Shown here: positions 1 through 9,874 of the stretch, in pieces
Layout of the letters: each line of letters begins with the position of its first letter
How positions within the stretch are numbered: position 1 is the first letter of the stretch
Assembly: GCF_020883495.1 (NCBI RefSeq)
Contig: NZ_CP086610.1
Location: 2,523,501-2,587,500, forward strand
Direction: 5' to 3'
Length of the DNA: 64,000 nt
From: Shinella zoogloeoides
Lineage (GTDB): Bacteria > Pseudomonadota > Alphaproteobacteria > Rhizobiales > Rhizobiaceae
The notes under the pieces: model-generated
Database searches by the model: none
What the model saw: only the letters and a program-made list of their open reading frames with translations
Told to the model about the DNA's origin: nothing
Made by a program: the position numbers and the translations under genes

Positions 1-1308
1 GGCAAGCTCGTGCAGCACGAGGCCAAGACCGACCGCCTGGTCCGGTCCCAGTTCCACCTCGTCCTTGTGGATTTCGATCTGGTTCTCGTAGTCCATCGCA
101 TAGGGCATGATCTGCTTCTGCAACAGCATCTTCAGGTGGATCACGCCCCATTCATGGTCGCTGAGCAGGCCATGCGCCTCCGACAGCGATTGCAGGCGGC
201 CGGCGAAAGCCTCCATGAACTCCACCGGATCGCTGGTCTGGCGAAGGGTCTGGCGCGCCAGCGATTGCAGCATGGCGAGCGTGTTCTTCACCCGATGGTT
301 CAGCTCCCGCAGCAGAAGGCGCGTCCGCTCGGAGGCGAGCTGGCCGTCGGTGACATCCACATTGATGCCGAGAAACACGGTCGGGCGTCCCGCCGCATCC
401 CATTCATGCACACGGCCGCGGCCGAGCAGCCAGCGGCCGGTTTTCGCCGCCCGGAACAGGCCGTCATATTCCTTGCCGGTGGCAAGCGCGCTGCGCAGGC
501 GGTCGATGGTGACCTTGCGGTCGGCCGGATGCACGGAGGTGAAGAATTTCCGCGCGCTCATCGGCTTTGCCGGCCTGACGCCGAGCATGCGGTAGAAGGT
601 TTCGTTGCCGGAGACGATGCCGGTGGAGATATCCCAGAGCCAGCTCGCCACATTGGCAGCGTCGAGCGCCAGCGCATGGCGCTTCTCCTCGCGCGAGAGC
701 GCCTCGGCGGCCAGCGTGCGCCGCCGCGCCTCGTCCTTCAGCGTGATGAGGGAAGCCGCAAGCCCCGCAAGCCGCTGCAACCGCGACAGCAGGTCCCCGG
801 CAAGGCCGGCATGCGGCTCCACGTCGAAGACGCAGACCGTGCCGATGGCCCGGCCGCCGAGCAGGATCGGCGCACCGGCGTAAAAGCGCAGGCGCGGCTC
901 GCCCGTCACGCTCGGCAGGCCGGCAAAGCGCGGATCGCGATGCGTGTCGGCAACGGCCATCGGCTCGCCGGGACAGGCCGCCAGCATGCGCGCGCAGAAG
1001 GAATCTTCCGATGGCGCGCGGATTTCCGGTGTGCCCTGTCGGGCAAGGAACCACTGGTCCTTGCGGCCGAGCACGGTGACGAGGGCGATCGGCACGACAA
1101 AGAGCGCGGCGGCGAGCGCGGCGATATCGTCGAAATCGGGATCGGGACCGAGAAAGACCGGCATGGCCGCGTCGAGCGCCGCCAGACGGTCGGGCGCGCC
1201 CAGAACCGCAGCGACTTCGGATGGCAATGGCTGGATATTGTCCTTCATCTCTTCCCGGTACGCGATTCTGCCCCTGTTTTCACCCGTTAAACGCGTGGCG
1301 GGCTGCAT
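1..1308 (-). CDS. HWE-family sensor histidine kinase (5' part; runs off the left edge)
   Basis: Partial gene: 436 codons are visible and the frame is still open at base 1. Translation of the minus strand gives a GAF-like N-terminal half (about residues 40-165), a PAS-like segment (about 210-320), then the H-box NHRVKNTLAMLQSLA with His338. The visible end reads LHELA, the start of the ATP-binding N-box, so most of the catalytic domain lies outside the window. The ATG at 1308 follows GGAGAGG at good spacing. It sits 61 bp downstream of ecfG on the same strand, the usual place for the PhyK-type kinase that phosphorylates PhyR in the general stress response. Kinase class is clear from the H-box; the PhyR partnership is inferred from position. 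Confidence 0.85.
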   Translation of the reverse strand, partial: MQPATRLTGENRGRIAYREEMKDNIQPLPSEVAAVLGAPDRLAALDAAMPVFLGPDPDFDDIAALAAALFVVPIALVTVLGRKDQWFLARQGTPEIRAPSEDSFCARMLAACPGEPMAVADTHRDPRFAGLPSVTGEPRLRFYAGAPILLGGRAIGTVCVFDVEPHAGLAGDLLSRLQRLAGLAASLITLKDEARRRTLAAEALSREEKRHALALDAANVASWLWDISTGIVSGNETFYRMLGVRPAKPMSARKFFTSVHPADRKVTIDRLRSALATGKEYDGLFRAAKTGRWLLGRGRVHEWDAAGRPTVFLGINVDVTDGQLASERTRLLLRELNHRVKNTLAMLQSLARQTLRQTSDPVEFMEAFAGRLQSLSEAHGLLSDHEWGVIHLKMLLQKQIMPYAMDYENQIEIHKDEVELGPDQAVGLGLVLHELA

Positions 1309-1368
1309 ATTCGCCTCTCCCCCTTACGCTTGCGCCGCCCGCCGGAAGGGCGGGCGGCGCACCGTTTC

Positions 1369-1923
1369 TCAAGATGCGAAGGCGCGCGACGTGATGGGCG
1401 CGGATATCGCATCCGGCCCGTAGTCGCTTTCCCCGCTCACCTGCAGAAGCTCCTGCAGGCGCTGGCGGGCGCGGTTCACGCGGCTCTTGATCGTGCCGAG
1501 CGCGCAGCCGCAGATTTCCGCCGCCTCCTCGTAGGAGAAGCCGGAAGCACCGACGAGGATGATCGCCTCGCGCTGCTCGTCCGGCAACTGCTCCAGCGCC
1601 TTCTTGAAATCCTGCATGTCGAGCGAGCCGTATTGCGAGGGATGCTGCGCGAGGTTCTCGGTGAAGATACCGTCGCTGTCCTGCACCTCGCGGCCGCGCT
1701 TGCGCAGCTTGCTGTAAAGCTCGTTGCGCAGGATCGTGAAGAGCCAGGCCTTCATGTTCGTGCCCATCTCGAACTGTTCCTGCTTGGCCCAGGCCTTCAT
1801 GATCGTGTCCTGCACGAGATCGTCCGCCTGGTCGTGGCGGCCGATCAGGGAGATCGCGAAGGCGCGAAGGCTCGGCAGAACGGCCAGCATCTCGCGCTTG
1901 AAAGTGGTCTGTTCCCGGTCCAT
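1369..1923 (-). CDS. ecfG: General stress response ECF sigma factor EcfG (RpoE2 type)
   Basis: 184 aa, the normal EcfG length. Sigma region 2 spans about residues 12-78 (DDLVQDTIMKAW) and region 4 about 105-155, with the helix-turn-helix GFSYEEAAEICGCALGTIKSRV. EcfG directs RNA polymerase to GGAAC-N16/17-CGTT promoters of the alphaproteobacterial general stress response. It lies 7 bp downstream of nepR and divergent from phyR, the standard locus order. NepR binds and inhibits EcfG until phosphorylated PhyR takes NepR away. An EcfG-type element upstream of nepR suggests autoregulation. Identity rests on both domain content and context. Confidence 0.95.
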   Translation of the reverse strand: MDREQTTFKREMLAVLPSLRAFAISLIGRHDQADDLVQDTIMKAWAKQEQFEMGTNMKAWLFTILRNELYSKLRKRGREVQDSDGIFTENLAQHPSQYGSLDMQDFKKALEQLPDEQREAIILVGASGFSYEEAAEICGCALGTIKSRVNRARQRLQELLQVSGESDYGPDAISAPITSRAFAS

Positions 1924-1930
1924 CGCGCCC

Positions 1931-2119
1931 TCACTCGGCCCGTTGCACGCTGCCTTCGACAGCGTCCAATTTTTCGAGAAGATCCAGGAACCTCTGGGGA
2001 AGTGCCTCGTCCTGTACGGAATGGTAGAATGCGCGCAGCTTCATCGCAATCTGCGCATTCGGATCACCCGGTCGTCTGGGAGGTTTGTTCGTGCTGTTTG
2101 TGGTGTTCACGCTATTCAC
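1931..2119 (-). CDS. nepR: Anti-sigma factor NepR
   Basis: 62 aa small protein carrying the NepR core, an amphipathic stretch QIAMKLRAFYHSVQDEALPQ followed by RFLDLLEKLD. NepR holds EcfG inactive and is captured by the sigma-like domain of phosphorylated PhyR. The gene is immediately upstream of ecfG, so the two are almost certainly co-transcribed. The start is not secure: the first in-frame codon at 2119 is GTG with only a weak ribosome binding site, and another GTG lies three codons further in. The N-terminal residues are low-complexity (N, T, S) and would not affect the core. Confidence 0.9.
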   Translation of the reverse strand: MNSVNTTNSTNKPPRRPGDPNAQIAMKLRAFYHSVQDEALPQRFLDLLEKLDAVEGSVQRAE

Positions 2120-2171
2120 TCTCGGCCGCTTTCATATCTCTATCCATGCCCCGGAACGGATTTGGCGTGAA

Positions 2172-2196
2172 AATGCCCGGCATCAAAAAAAGTTCC
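2172..2196 (-). promoter_or_regulatory. Probable EcfG-type promoter of nepR-ecfG
   Basis: On the minus strand GGAAC (2196-2192) is followed after 16 nt by CATT (2175-2172), one mismatch from the EcfG -10 CGTT. It lies about 53 nt upstream of the nepR start. Autoregulation of nepR-ecfG is known in the family; this site is inferred from the match and position. Confidence 0.55.
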
Positions 2197-2203
2197 CGGT
2201 CCC

Positions 2204-2228
2204 GGAACCTAAATTTGTCTCCCGCGTT
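2204..2228 (+). promoter_or_regulatory. EcfG-type promoter of phyR
   Basis: GGAAC (2204-2208), a 16-nt spacer, and CGTT (2225-2228) match the general stress response promoter exactly. It lies 46 nt upstream of the phyR start codon and shares the divergent intergenic region with the nepR promoter. Confidence 0.8.
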
Positions 2229-2274
2229 CAAACCGTCGACTGCGATTGCAGAGAATCGAGAACAGGGGAACGTC

Positions 2275-3069
2275 ATGCCCATTTCCGACCGTATCGGACC
2301 GCACCTTCCGGCCCTGCGCCGCTATGCCCGTGCCCTGGCGGGCACCCAGTCTTCGGGCGATGCCTATGTGGCCGCCATGCTCGAAACCATTCTCGTCGAT
2401 CCCACGCTCATGAACGAGGGCGAGGACGACAAGATGAGGCTCTTCGCCCTGCTCAGCCGCATCATCGCCTCGCTGCCGGTCTCGATGGGCCGGGGAGCGT
2501 CCTCCCTCGTTCCCGGCGTGGAAACGCCCTTCGACCTGTCCGGCGTTCCTCCGCTCGGCCGGCAGGCATTGCTGCTCGCGACGGTCGAAGGCTTTTCCGT
2601 CGAGCAGACCGCCGAAATCCTCGAGGCGGAAATGGCGGCCATCCGCACCCTGCTCGACGCAGCCTTCGCGGAGATCGCCGCCCAGGCCGAAACGGGCATC
2701 ATGATCATCGAGGACGAGCCGCTGATCGCGCTCGACCTTGCGCATATGGTGAGCGGCATGGGCCATCGGGTGACCGGCATCGCCCGCACCCAGGCGGAAG
2801 CCGAAACGCTGTGGAACGACAGCCAGCCCGGCCTTGTGCTCGCCGACGTCAAGCTCGCCGACGGCTCCTCCGGCATCGACGCCGTGAACACGATCCTTTC
2901 GCGCACCGATATTCCCGTCATCTTCATTACGGCCTACCCGGAAAAGCTGCTGACGGGCGAGCGCCCGGAACCAGCCTTCCTCGTGTCGAAGCCCTTCAAT
3001 CCCGAACAGGTGAAGGTGCTGATCAACCAGGCTCTTCTCTTCACGCCGCAGACCCGCGCAGCGGCCTGA
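2275..3069 (+). CDS. phyR: Response regulator PhyR (anti-anti-sigma, general stress response)
   Basis: 264 aa with an N-terminal EcfG-like sigma domain (residues 1-135) fused to a C-terminal receiver domain (about 140-258). The receiver shows the acidic pocket IIEDEP (E146, D147), phosphoacceptor D191 in LADVKL, T219 and K239. When phosphorylated, PhyR exposes its sigma-like half, sequesters NepR and frees EcfG. The ATG at 2275 was chosen because it begins the sigma-like domain, follows AGGGGAACGTC, and lies just behind the EcfG promoter; the reading frame is open far upstream without any conserved content. It is divergent from nepR-ecfG and ends before a strong terminator. Confidence 0.95.
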   Translation: MPISDRIGPHLPALRRYARALAGTQSSGDAYVAAMLETILVDPTLMNEGEDDKMRLFALLSRIIASLPVSMGRGASSLVPGVETPFDLSGVPPLGRQALLLATVEGFSVEQTAEILEAEMAAIRTLLDAAFAEIAAQAETGIMIIEDEPLIALDLAHMVSGMGHRVTGIARTQAEAETLWNDSQPGLVLADVKLADGSSGIDAVNTILSRTDIPVIFITAYPEKLLTGERPEPAFLVSKPFNPEQVKVLINQALLFTPQTRAAA

Positions 3070-3104
3070 TCCCGCTCCCGGACAGCCGCAGCGGCGGCGC
3101 GGCG

Positions 3105-3141
3105 GCGGCGGTGGGACGGCACGCCCACCGCCGCTTTTGTT
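3105..3141 (+). terminator. Rho-independent terminator of phyR
   Basis: An 11-bp GC stem (GCGGCGGTGGG at 3105-3115 pairing with 3124-3134) is followed by TTTTGTTTTT. It ends the rightward phyR transcript. Confidence 0.85.
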
Positions 3142-3170
3142 TTTCCTCGCAAGGCACAGCCGCAGGGCAC

Positions 3171-3206
3171 AAAAGAAAACAGCCAGCGCCTGAGAGGCAC
3201 TGGCTG
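3171..3206 (-). terminator. Rho-independent terminator of the leftward polyol operon
   Basis: The hairpin with CAGCCAG/CTGGCTG arms (3180-3206) is followed on the minus strand by TTTTCTTTT (3179-3171). It lies about 155 nt beyond the FGGY kinase stop codon. The remaining bases between it and 3361 show no supported gene. Confidence 0.7.
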
Positions 3207-3361
3207 CTTGAGTATCCACGGACCGGAGGGGGACACGGTATCGTGGTCGATCACCGGTCGAGGGCCTCGCATTTGGGGGATATGCGCAGACCGGTGACGC
3301 CGTAGAAACACGCGGCGAGCGATTTGGTTCCATCCGGTTGCAAATTTTTTCGGACTTTTTT

Positions 3362-4945
3362 TCAGCCCATCGCCTCAAGCTCCGCCCGGTGGCGGGAAAG
3401 CGCGAGGAAACGGCGGTAATCCCGGTCGTAGCCGGCCTTGCGCGCGGCGTCGGGCAGGAGTTCCGTTCCGGCCGCCTGCATGCCCGCGCCGGCCGCGGAC
3501 AGATCGGGATAAATGCCCCCGGCAACCGCGCCTACCATCGCCGTCCCCAGCAGCACCGCATCGCCGCTATCCGGCACCACGATGCGGCAGCCGGTGACGT
3601 CGCGGTAGAGTTCCAGAAGCAGCGGATTGCGCACATGGCCGCCGGCGACATGGAGCGCATCGGCGGGATAACCCGCTTCGCCGAGTGCCTCGAGGATCTG
3701 GCGGATACCGAGCGCGATGGCCACCGCGGTGCGCCAGTAGAGCCGGCAGAGGCCGTCGAAGGAGGCATCGAGCGACAGGCCGCTGATCACTCCGAGCGCG
3801 TGCGGATCGGCGAGCGGTGAGCGATTGCCATGGAAATCGGGCAGGACATGCAGTCGGGCGGCGAAAGCCTCCCCCTCCTGCGCCCGCATTTCGCCGATGC
3901 GCGCGGCGATGCGGGCATGGGTCGCCGCATCCGGCTCTCCGCCCGCGCCATGCGCCCGTACGATATGGTCGAGCAGCGCGCCCGTGGCGGACTGCCCGCC
4001 CTCGATCAGCCAATGGCCCGGCAGCACCGCCTCGTAATACGGCCCCCACATGCCGAAGCCGAATTTCTTCTCGCGCGAAAGCGCGACGATGCAACTCGAC
4101 GTGCCGCCGATCAGCGCGAGCCGGCGCTCCAGCCTCTCCGGTTCGCCGGCGAAGGGGCCGAGCACGCCGAGCGCGCCCGCATAGGCATCGATGAGGCCCG
4201 CCGCGACCACGCAGTCCGTGTCGAGGCCGAGGCTTGCGGCCGCCTCCGGGGTCAGCCGCCCGACACCCGTACCGACGGCAAGCGTCTGCGCCGACAGGGC
4301 GCCGCGTTCGCGCACGTCATCGAGGCCGATCGCCTGCAGGAAGCTCTCGCTCCAGCCGCCCTCCTCATGGGAGAGATAGTTCCACTTGGCCGCCATGGTG
4401 CAGCGTGAGCGGGCATTGCTGCCGGTCGCGCGCCAGGTGATGAAATCGGCAAGATCGAAGAAAGAACCGGCCTTCGCCCATTGCGCCGGCTGATGGCGCT
4501 TCAGCCACAGGAGCTTGGGCATCTGCATCTCCGGCGACATGACGCGGCCGGAATGGGCAAGCACCGGATGCTGCGTGGCGGTGCAGGCATCCGCCTCCTC
4601 CAGCGCGCGGTGATCGAGCCAGACGATGGTGTCCCAGCGTGCATCCTCGCCGCCGGAAACCGCAAGCGGCCGCCCGGCCCCGTCCCGCACGACGAGCGAG
4701 CAGGTCGCATCGACGCCGAAGGCGGCGACCCGGCTGGCATCCGCGCCCGCCGCCGCGCAGGCGGCCTTCACCGCCGCGCACACGGCGCGCCAGATGTCTT
4801 CCGAATCGTGCTCGGCATGATTGACGCTGGGGCGACGCATGGCGATGGGGTGTTCGGAACGCCCGAGCAGCGCGCCGCGCCGGTCGAAGACGCCGGCCCG
4901 GGCACTGCCCGTGCCGATGTCCACCGCAACGATCAGATCGCGCAT
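3362..4945 (-). CDS. FGGY-family pentulose (ribulose/xylulose-type) kinase
   Basis: 527 aa, full length for FGGY pentulose kinases. The N-terminus has the ATP-binding motif VAVDIGTGSARAGVFD. A conserved GVDATCS segment follows, and the C-terminal half carries IGGTSSC and LHVAGGHVRNPLL, the second FGGY domain. It phosphorylates a ketose, most likely the pentulose or fructose produced by the dehydrogenases upstream in the same operon. The substrate cannot be read from sequence. The ATG at 4945 overlaps the HAD gene stop (TGATG), which indicates translational coupling; a TTG one codon earlier is also in frame. It is the last gene of the operon before the terminator at 3171-3206. Confidence 0.85.
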   Translation of the reverse strand: MRDLIVAVDIGTGSARAGVFDRRGALLGRSEHPIAMRRPSVNHAEHDSEDIWRAVCAAVKAACAAAGADASRVAAFGVDATCSLVVRDGAGRPLAVSGGEDARWDTIVWLDHRALEEADACTATQHPVLAHSGRVMSPEMQMPKLLWLKRHQPAQWAKAGSFFDLADFITWRATGSNARSRCTMAAKWNYLSHEEGGWSESFLQAIGLDDVRERGALSAQTLAVGTGVGRLTPEAAASLGLDTDCVVAAGLIDAYAGALGVLGPFAGEPERLERRLALIGGTSSCIVALSREKKFGFGMWGPYYEAVLPGHWLIEGGQSATGALLDHIVRAHGAGGEPDAATHARIAARIGEMRAQEGEAFAARLHVLPDFHGNRSPLADPHALGVISGLSLDASFDGLCRLYWRTAVAIALGIRQILEALGEAGYPADALHVAGGHVRNPLLLELYRDVTGCRIVVPDSGDAVLLGTAMVGAVAGGIYPDLSAAGAGMQAAGTELLPDAARKAGYDRDYRRFLALSRHRAELEAMG

Positions 4946-5637
4946 CAATGCTCTTTCCCGCCGTCCTCGTCCTCGCGGACAAACTGTAACAATTCCCGCA
5001 TGTCGTCAAACAGGGCGTCGGGTTCGAGGCTGAGGAGCGCCGCGCGGTGCTGGGGCGAGCGGGCATGGGAGCCGCCGGTGAAGGCGACGACCCGCATGCC
5101 GGCGGATTTCGCGGCGGCGATGCCGGCCGGACTGTCCTCCACGACCACACAGCGGCCCGGCTCCACCCCCATGGCCGCGCTGGCATGAAGGAAGAGGTCG
5201 GGTGCGGGCTTGCCGTGCCTGACCATGCTGGCGCTGAAGATATTCGGCTCGAAACGGTCGAGCAGGCCGGTGACGGAAAGCGACAGGCGGATGCGTTCCG
5301 GCTGGCTGGACGAGGCCACGCAATGGGCGATGCCCAGCCCGTCGACGGTCTCGGCTATGCCCGCAATGGGTTGCAGTTCGCTGCGGAAGCGCTCGTAGAG
5401 CGCTTTGCGCATGCCATCGAGAAAGGCGGCGTCGACGGCGAGGCCATAGTCGTCATGCAGGATTTCCGACATGCTTTTCAGGCTGCGCCCAAGGAAGCGC
5501 TCGTGCGCCTCCTCCTCGCTCATCGTCACGCCCGCCGCCGCAAGGGCCTCGACCAGCACCGTGATCGAGATCGGCTCGCTGTCGACGAGCACGCCGTCGC
5601 AATCGAAGATGACCAGTTGTGTCGCTGTGGCGGCCAT
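4945..5637 (-). CDS. HAD-superfamily sugar-phosphate phosphatase
   Basis: 230 aa HAD hydrolase of the beta-phosphoglucomutase/phosphatase type. Motif I is FDCDGVLVDSEP near the N-terminus, motif II is VASSS, the motif III lysine is in HGKPAPD, and motif IV is VVEDSPAGI. It probably dephosphorylates a sugar phosphate, perhaps clearing an inhibitory polyol or pentulose phosphate. It lies between mtlK (66 bp upstream) and the FGGY kinase (one-base overlap). The exact substrate is unknown; HAD proteins are common in rhizobial polyol operons. Confidence 0.85.
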   Translation of the reverse strand: MAATATQLVIFDCDGVLVDSEPISITVLVEALAAAGVTMSEEEAHERFLGRSLKSMSEILHDDYGLAVDAAFLDGMRKALYERFRSELQPIAGIAETVDGLGIAHCVASSSQPERIRLSLSVTGLLDRFEPNIFSASMVRHGKPAPDLFLHASAAMGVEPGRCVVVEDSPAGIAAAKSAGMRVVAFTGGSHARSPQHRAALLSLEPDALFDDMRELLQFVREDEDGGKEH

Positions 5638-5703
5638 GGCGTTCCGTTCCGTGTTCAGGCCCCCGTTGGTACTGTCTGCCCGGCGCGATGGAAAGGCCCT
5701 TCC

Positions 5704-7188
5704 TCACGCCGCCAGCCGGTTCTCCAGATAGCGCCTCAGCGTCGCCCGCGTGCCCTCCCGCTGGAGGCATTCCAGCGCATGGGCGAACCGCTTGCGGAAA
5801 AGGTCCGATCCCGCGACCGTGCCGAAAATATCCCTCAACTCGAGGAAGGCGCCCGGATCGCCCTTCGCCGCCGTCGCGGCGGCGCGGATGCGGTCGATAT
5901 TGGGATCGTTGAAGGCGATATCCTTGCCGCTGTCCGTCTTGCCGGCGAGATAATGGCACCAGAGCGCCGAGACCAGCGAAAGGCCGACGACGTCCTCGCC
6001 GCGCGAAAGCCGGTCGGCCGTCGAGGGCAGGATGAATTTCGGCTGGCGGTTGGAGCCGTCCTGCGCAAGGCGCGGGATCGTGTCGGCGATCTTGGGGTTC
6101 AGGAAGCGCCGTTCGATCAGAGCGAAATAATCGTTGAGGTCCGTGTCCGGCACCGGCGGGATGACGGGAATGATCTCCTCCCGCTCCAGCTTGGCGAGGA
6201 AGGCGCGGATATCCACATCCTCCATGGCCTCATGCACGAAATGGATATCGAGCAGCGCCGCCGGATAGGCGATGGCCGCATGCCCGCCGTTGAGGATGCG
6301 GATCTTCATGTGCTCATAGGGCGCGACATCCGGCACGAACTGCACGCCGGCCTTCTCCAGAGCGGGGCGGCCCTGCGGAAAATGATCCTCCAGCACCCAT
6401 TGCTTGAACTCCTCGCAGAAGACCGGCCAGGCATCGTCGATGCCGTAGTCGTCCGCCGCGATGGCGATCTCGCGCGGCCCCGTCGCCGGCGTGATGCGGT
6501 CCACCATACCGTTCGGGAAGGCGACATTGGCCTCGATCCAGTCGGCAAGCGCGGGATCGGAAAGGCGGGCGAGACCGGACACCGCCGCGCGCGTCACCTT
6601 TCCATTGTGCGGAATGTTATCGCAGGACATGACAGTGTAGGGCGCGATGCCCTTGTCCCGGCGCGCGCTGAGACCCGCAAGGATGAGGCCGAAGACGGTT
6701 TTCGGATCGCCGGGATTGGCCGCGTCGGCGGCAATGGCCGGATGGGTCGGGTCGAAGACGCCGGACGCCGGATCGATGAAGTAGCCGCCCTCGGTGATCG
6801 TCAGCGAAACGATGCGGATCGCCGGATCGGCAAGCCGCGCGACGGTCGCCGCCGCGTTGCCAGGGGCAAGATAACCGATCATCGCGCCGGTCACCCGCGC
6901 GCCGGAACGGTTGTTGTCCTGCTCGACCACGGTGGTCAAAAAGTCCTGCCCCGCCAGCTTGTCGCGCATCGCCGCGTCTGAGGGCAGAACGCCCGCGCCA
7001 ACAATCGCCCAGTCATGGTCTAGGCCGAGATTGAAGAGATCGTCGAGATAGACCGCCTGATGCGCCCGGTGGAAATTGCCGACGCCGAAATGCACGATGC
7101 CGGCCGCAAGGCCGCCGCGCTCGTAGGCGGGCACGCTTGCCGTTGCGGCAATGTCCTTGAGGGTGGCGAGCGACAGTTTCGTGGTCAT
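5704..7188 (-). CDS. mtlK: Mannitol 2-dehydrogenase (polyol-specific long-chain dehydrogenase)
   Basis: 494 aa, typical for the long-chain polyol dehydrogenases. The N-terminal nucleotide-binding region contains IVHFGVGNFHRAHQAVYLD. The catalytic Lys-Asn-His signature appears as KIRILNGGH near residues 293-302. The enzyme oxidises D-mannitol to fructose with NAD and often also D-arabitol to D-xylulose. It follows smoS after a 63-bp gap, matching the rhizobial smoEFGK-smoS-mtlK arrangement. Expression is likely controlled with the whole operon by the SorC-type regulator at 12446-13399. Confidence 0.93.
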   Translation of the reverse strand: MTTKLSLATLKDIAATASVPAYERGGLAAGIVHFGVGNFHRAHQAVYLDDLFNLGLDHDWAIVGAGVLPSDAAMRDKLAGQDFLTTVVEQDNNRSGARVTGAMIGYLAPGNAAATVARLADPAIRIVSLTITEGGYFIDPASGVFDPTHPAIAADAANPGDPKTVFGLILAGLSARRDKGIAPYTVMSCDNIPHNGKVTRAAVSGLARLSDPALADWIEANVAFPNGMVDRITPATGPREIAIAADDYGIDDAWPVFCEEFKQWVLEDHFPQGRPALEKAGVQFVPDVAPYEHMKIRILNGGHAAIAYPAALLDIHFVHEAMEDVDIRAFLAKLEREEIIPVIPPVPDTDLNDYFALIERRFLNPKIADTIPRLAQDGSNRQPKFILPSTADRLSRGEDVVGLSLVSALWCHYLAGKTDSGKDIAFNDPNIDRIRAAATAAKGDPGAFLELRDIFGTVAGSDLFRKRFAHALECLQREGTRATLRRYLENRLAA

Positions 7189-7251
7189 GGGTCCAGTCCT
7201 TCCGGTCTATCCGGTCTTGTCTCGTGCCGGGTCCGCGCGGGGCGCGCGGGC

Positions 7252-8021
7252 TCAGCTCATCCAGTTGCCGCCGTCGACATTGTAGGACTGGGCGACGACG
7301 TAGTTGCTCTCCTCAGAGGCCAGGAAGACCGCCATGCCGGTGAGGTCGTCCGCCGTTCCCATGCGGCCGAAGGGCACTTCCGCGCCGACGAGGCGCTTCT
7401 TCTCGCCGAGCGGGCGGTTCTCGTATTTGGCGAAGAGCGCATCGACGCCGTCCCAGTGCTCGCCGTCGACCACGCCGGGGGCGATGGCGTTGACGTTGAT
7501 GCCATGCCGGATGAGGTTCAGCCCGGCCGACTGGGTGAGGCTGATGACCGCCGCCTTGGTGGCGCAGTAGACGGCAACAAGCGCCTCGCCGCGCCGGCCG
7601 GCCTGGCTGGCCATGTTGACGATCTTGCCGCCGCGCCCCTGCGCGATCATCTGCCTGGCCGCCGCCTGCATCGTGAAAAGCGTGCCGGCGACATTGATCG
7701 AGAACAGCCTGTCGTAGCTCTCCCGCGTGATCTCGACGATGGGCGCAAGGTCGAACAGCGCGGCATTGTTGACGAGGATATCCAGCCCGCCGGCCTGCTT
7801 CACGCAGGCACCGATAGCCGCGTCTATGGAGTCCTGCCGTGTCACGTCCATCTGCACCGCATAGGCCGCGGGGCCGATCTCGGAGGCAGTCGCCGCGGCC
7901 CGCTCGATATTGATATCGGCGATGGCGACGCGCGCGCCTTCCCGCACATAGGCTTCCGCGAATGCGCGGCCGATCCCCCGCGCCGACCCGGTGATCAGCG
8001 CGCTCTTGCCTTCCAGTCTTT

Positions 8022-8025
<4 letters not shown>
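7252..8025 (-). CDS. smoS: Sorbitol dehydrogenase (short-chain dehydrogenase)
   Basis: 257 aa classical SDR. Visible are the cofactor loop [15 protein letters not shown]111, S140, and the catalytic Y153-x3-K157 in YCATK. SmoS enzymes oxidise D-sorbitol to fructose and galactitol to tagatose with NAD. The ATG at 8025 was chosen because it opens the SDR fold and overlaps the smoK stop by four bases (ATGA), a coupling signal; the frame is open further upstream but that part is smoK in another frame. It is flanked by smoK and mtlK, as in other rhizobial polyol operons. Confidence 0.93.
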
Positions 8026-9023
<998 letters not shown>

Positions 9024-9036
9024 GAGTTCCCTCCCC

Positions 9037-9861
9037 TTACTTCACGGCGCCGAAGGTCAGGCCGCGGACAAGCTGCTTTTGTGAGAACCACCCCATGATC
9101 AGGATGGGGGCGATGGCGAGCGTGGATGCCGCCGAGAGTTTCGCCCAGAACAACCCTTGCGGACTGGAGAACGAGGCGATGAAGGCGGTCAGCGGCGCGG
9201 CGTTGGTCGTCGTCAGCCGGATCGTCCAGAAGGCCTCGTTCCAGGCGAGGATGATGTTGAGGAGCATGGTCGAGGCGATGCCCGGCACCGCCATCGGCGT
9301 CAGCACGTAGACGATCTCGCCCCAGAGCGAGGCCCCATCCATGCGCGCGGCTTCCAGGATCTCGCCCGGGATTTCGCGGAAATAGGTGTAGAGCATCCAG
9401 ATGACGATCGGCAGGTTGATCATGGTCAGCATGACGGTGAGGCCGATGCGGCTGTCGAGCAGGCCGAAGTCGCGGAAGAGAAGATAGATCGGCACGAGGA
9501 CGGCCACGGCCGGCATCATCTTCGTCGAGAGCATCCACATCAGGATGTCCTTGGTGCGCCGTGTCGGGGCGAAGGCCATGGACCAGGCGGCGGGCACGGC
9601 GATCAGCAGCGCCAGCAGCGTCGAGCCGATGGAGATGATCACCGAGTTCAGGAAGAACTTGAAGTAGTTGCTCTGCGCCTGCACGGCCGCATAGCTTTCC
9701 ACCGTGCCCGAGGGGATGAGGTTGAAGCCCTGGATGGCCTCGGTCTCGGACTTGAACGAGGTGATGATCGTGTAGAGGATCGGGAAGAAGATCACGAGCG
9801 CGATGATCCAGGCGGCGATCGTGAAGGCGACGGTTCTTCTGGTCGAAACGGCGCGGGCCAT
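9037..9861 (-). CDS. smoG: Sorbitol/mannitol ABC transporter permease
   Basis: 274 aa MalG-type permease with about six membrane segments, the first at residues 10-30 ([17 protein letters not shown]). The EAA loop that contacts the ATPase is visible as [17 protein letters not shown]. It pairs with SmoF to form the channel. It lies 13 bp downstream of smoF and 13 bp upstream of smoK in an uninterrupted operon. Confidence 0.93.
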   Translation of the reverse strand: MARAVSTRRTVAFTIAAWIIALVIFFPILYTIITSFKSETEAIQGFNLIPSGTVESYAAVQAQSNYFKFFLNSVIISIGSTLLALLIAVPAAWSMAFAPTRRTKDILMWMLSTKMMPAVAVLVPIYLLFRDFGLLDSRIGLTVMLTMINLPIVIWMLYTYFREIPGEILEAARMDGASLWGEIVYVLTPMAVPGIASTMLLNIILAWNEAFWTIRLTTTNAAPLTAFIASFSSPQGLFWAKLSAASTLAIAPILIMGWFSQKQLVRGLTFGAVK

Positions 9862-9874
9862 GGGTCTCTCCTTC

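Noticed and set aside
2934..3311. Minus-strand frame of 125 codons between phyR and the kinase
   Set aside because: It runs through both terminators and the phyR 3' end, has low-complexity Arg/Ala content and no ribosome binding site.
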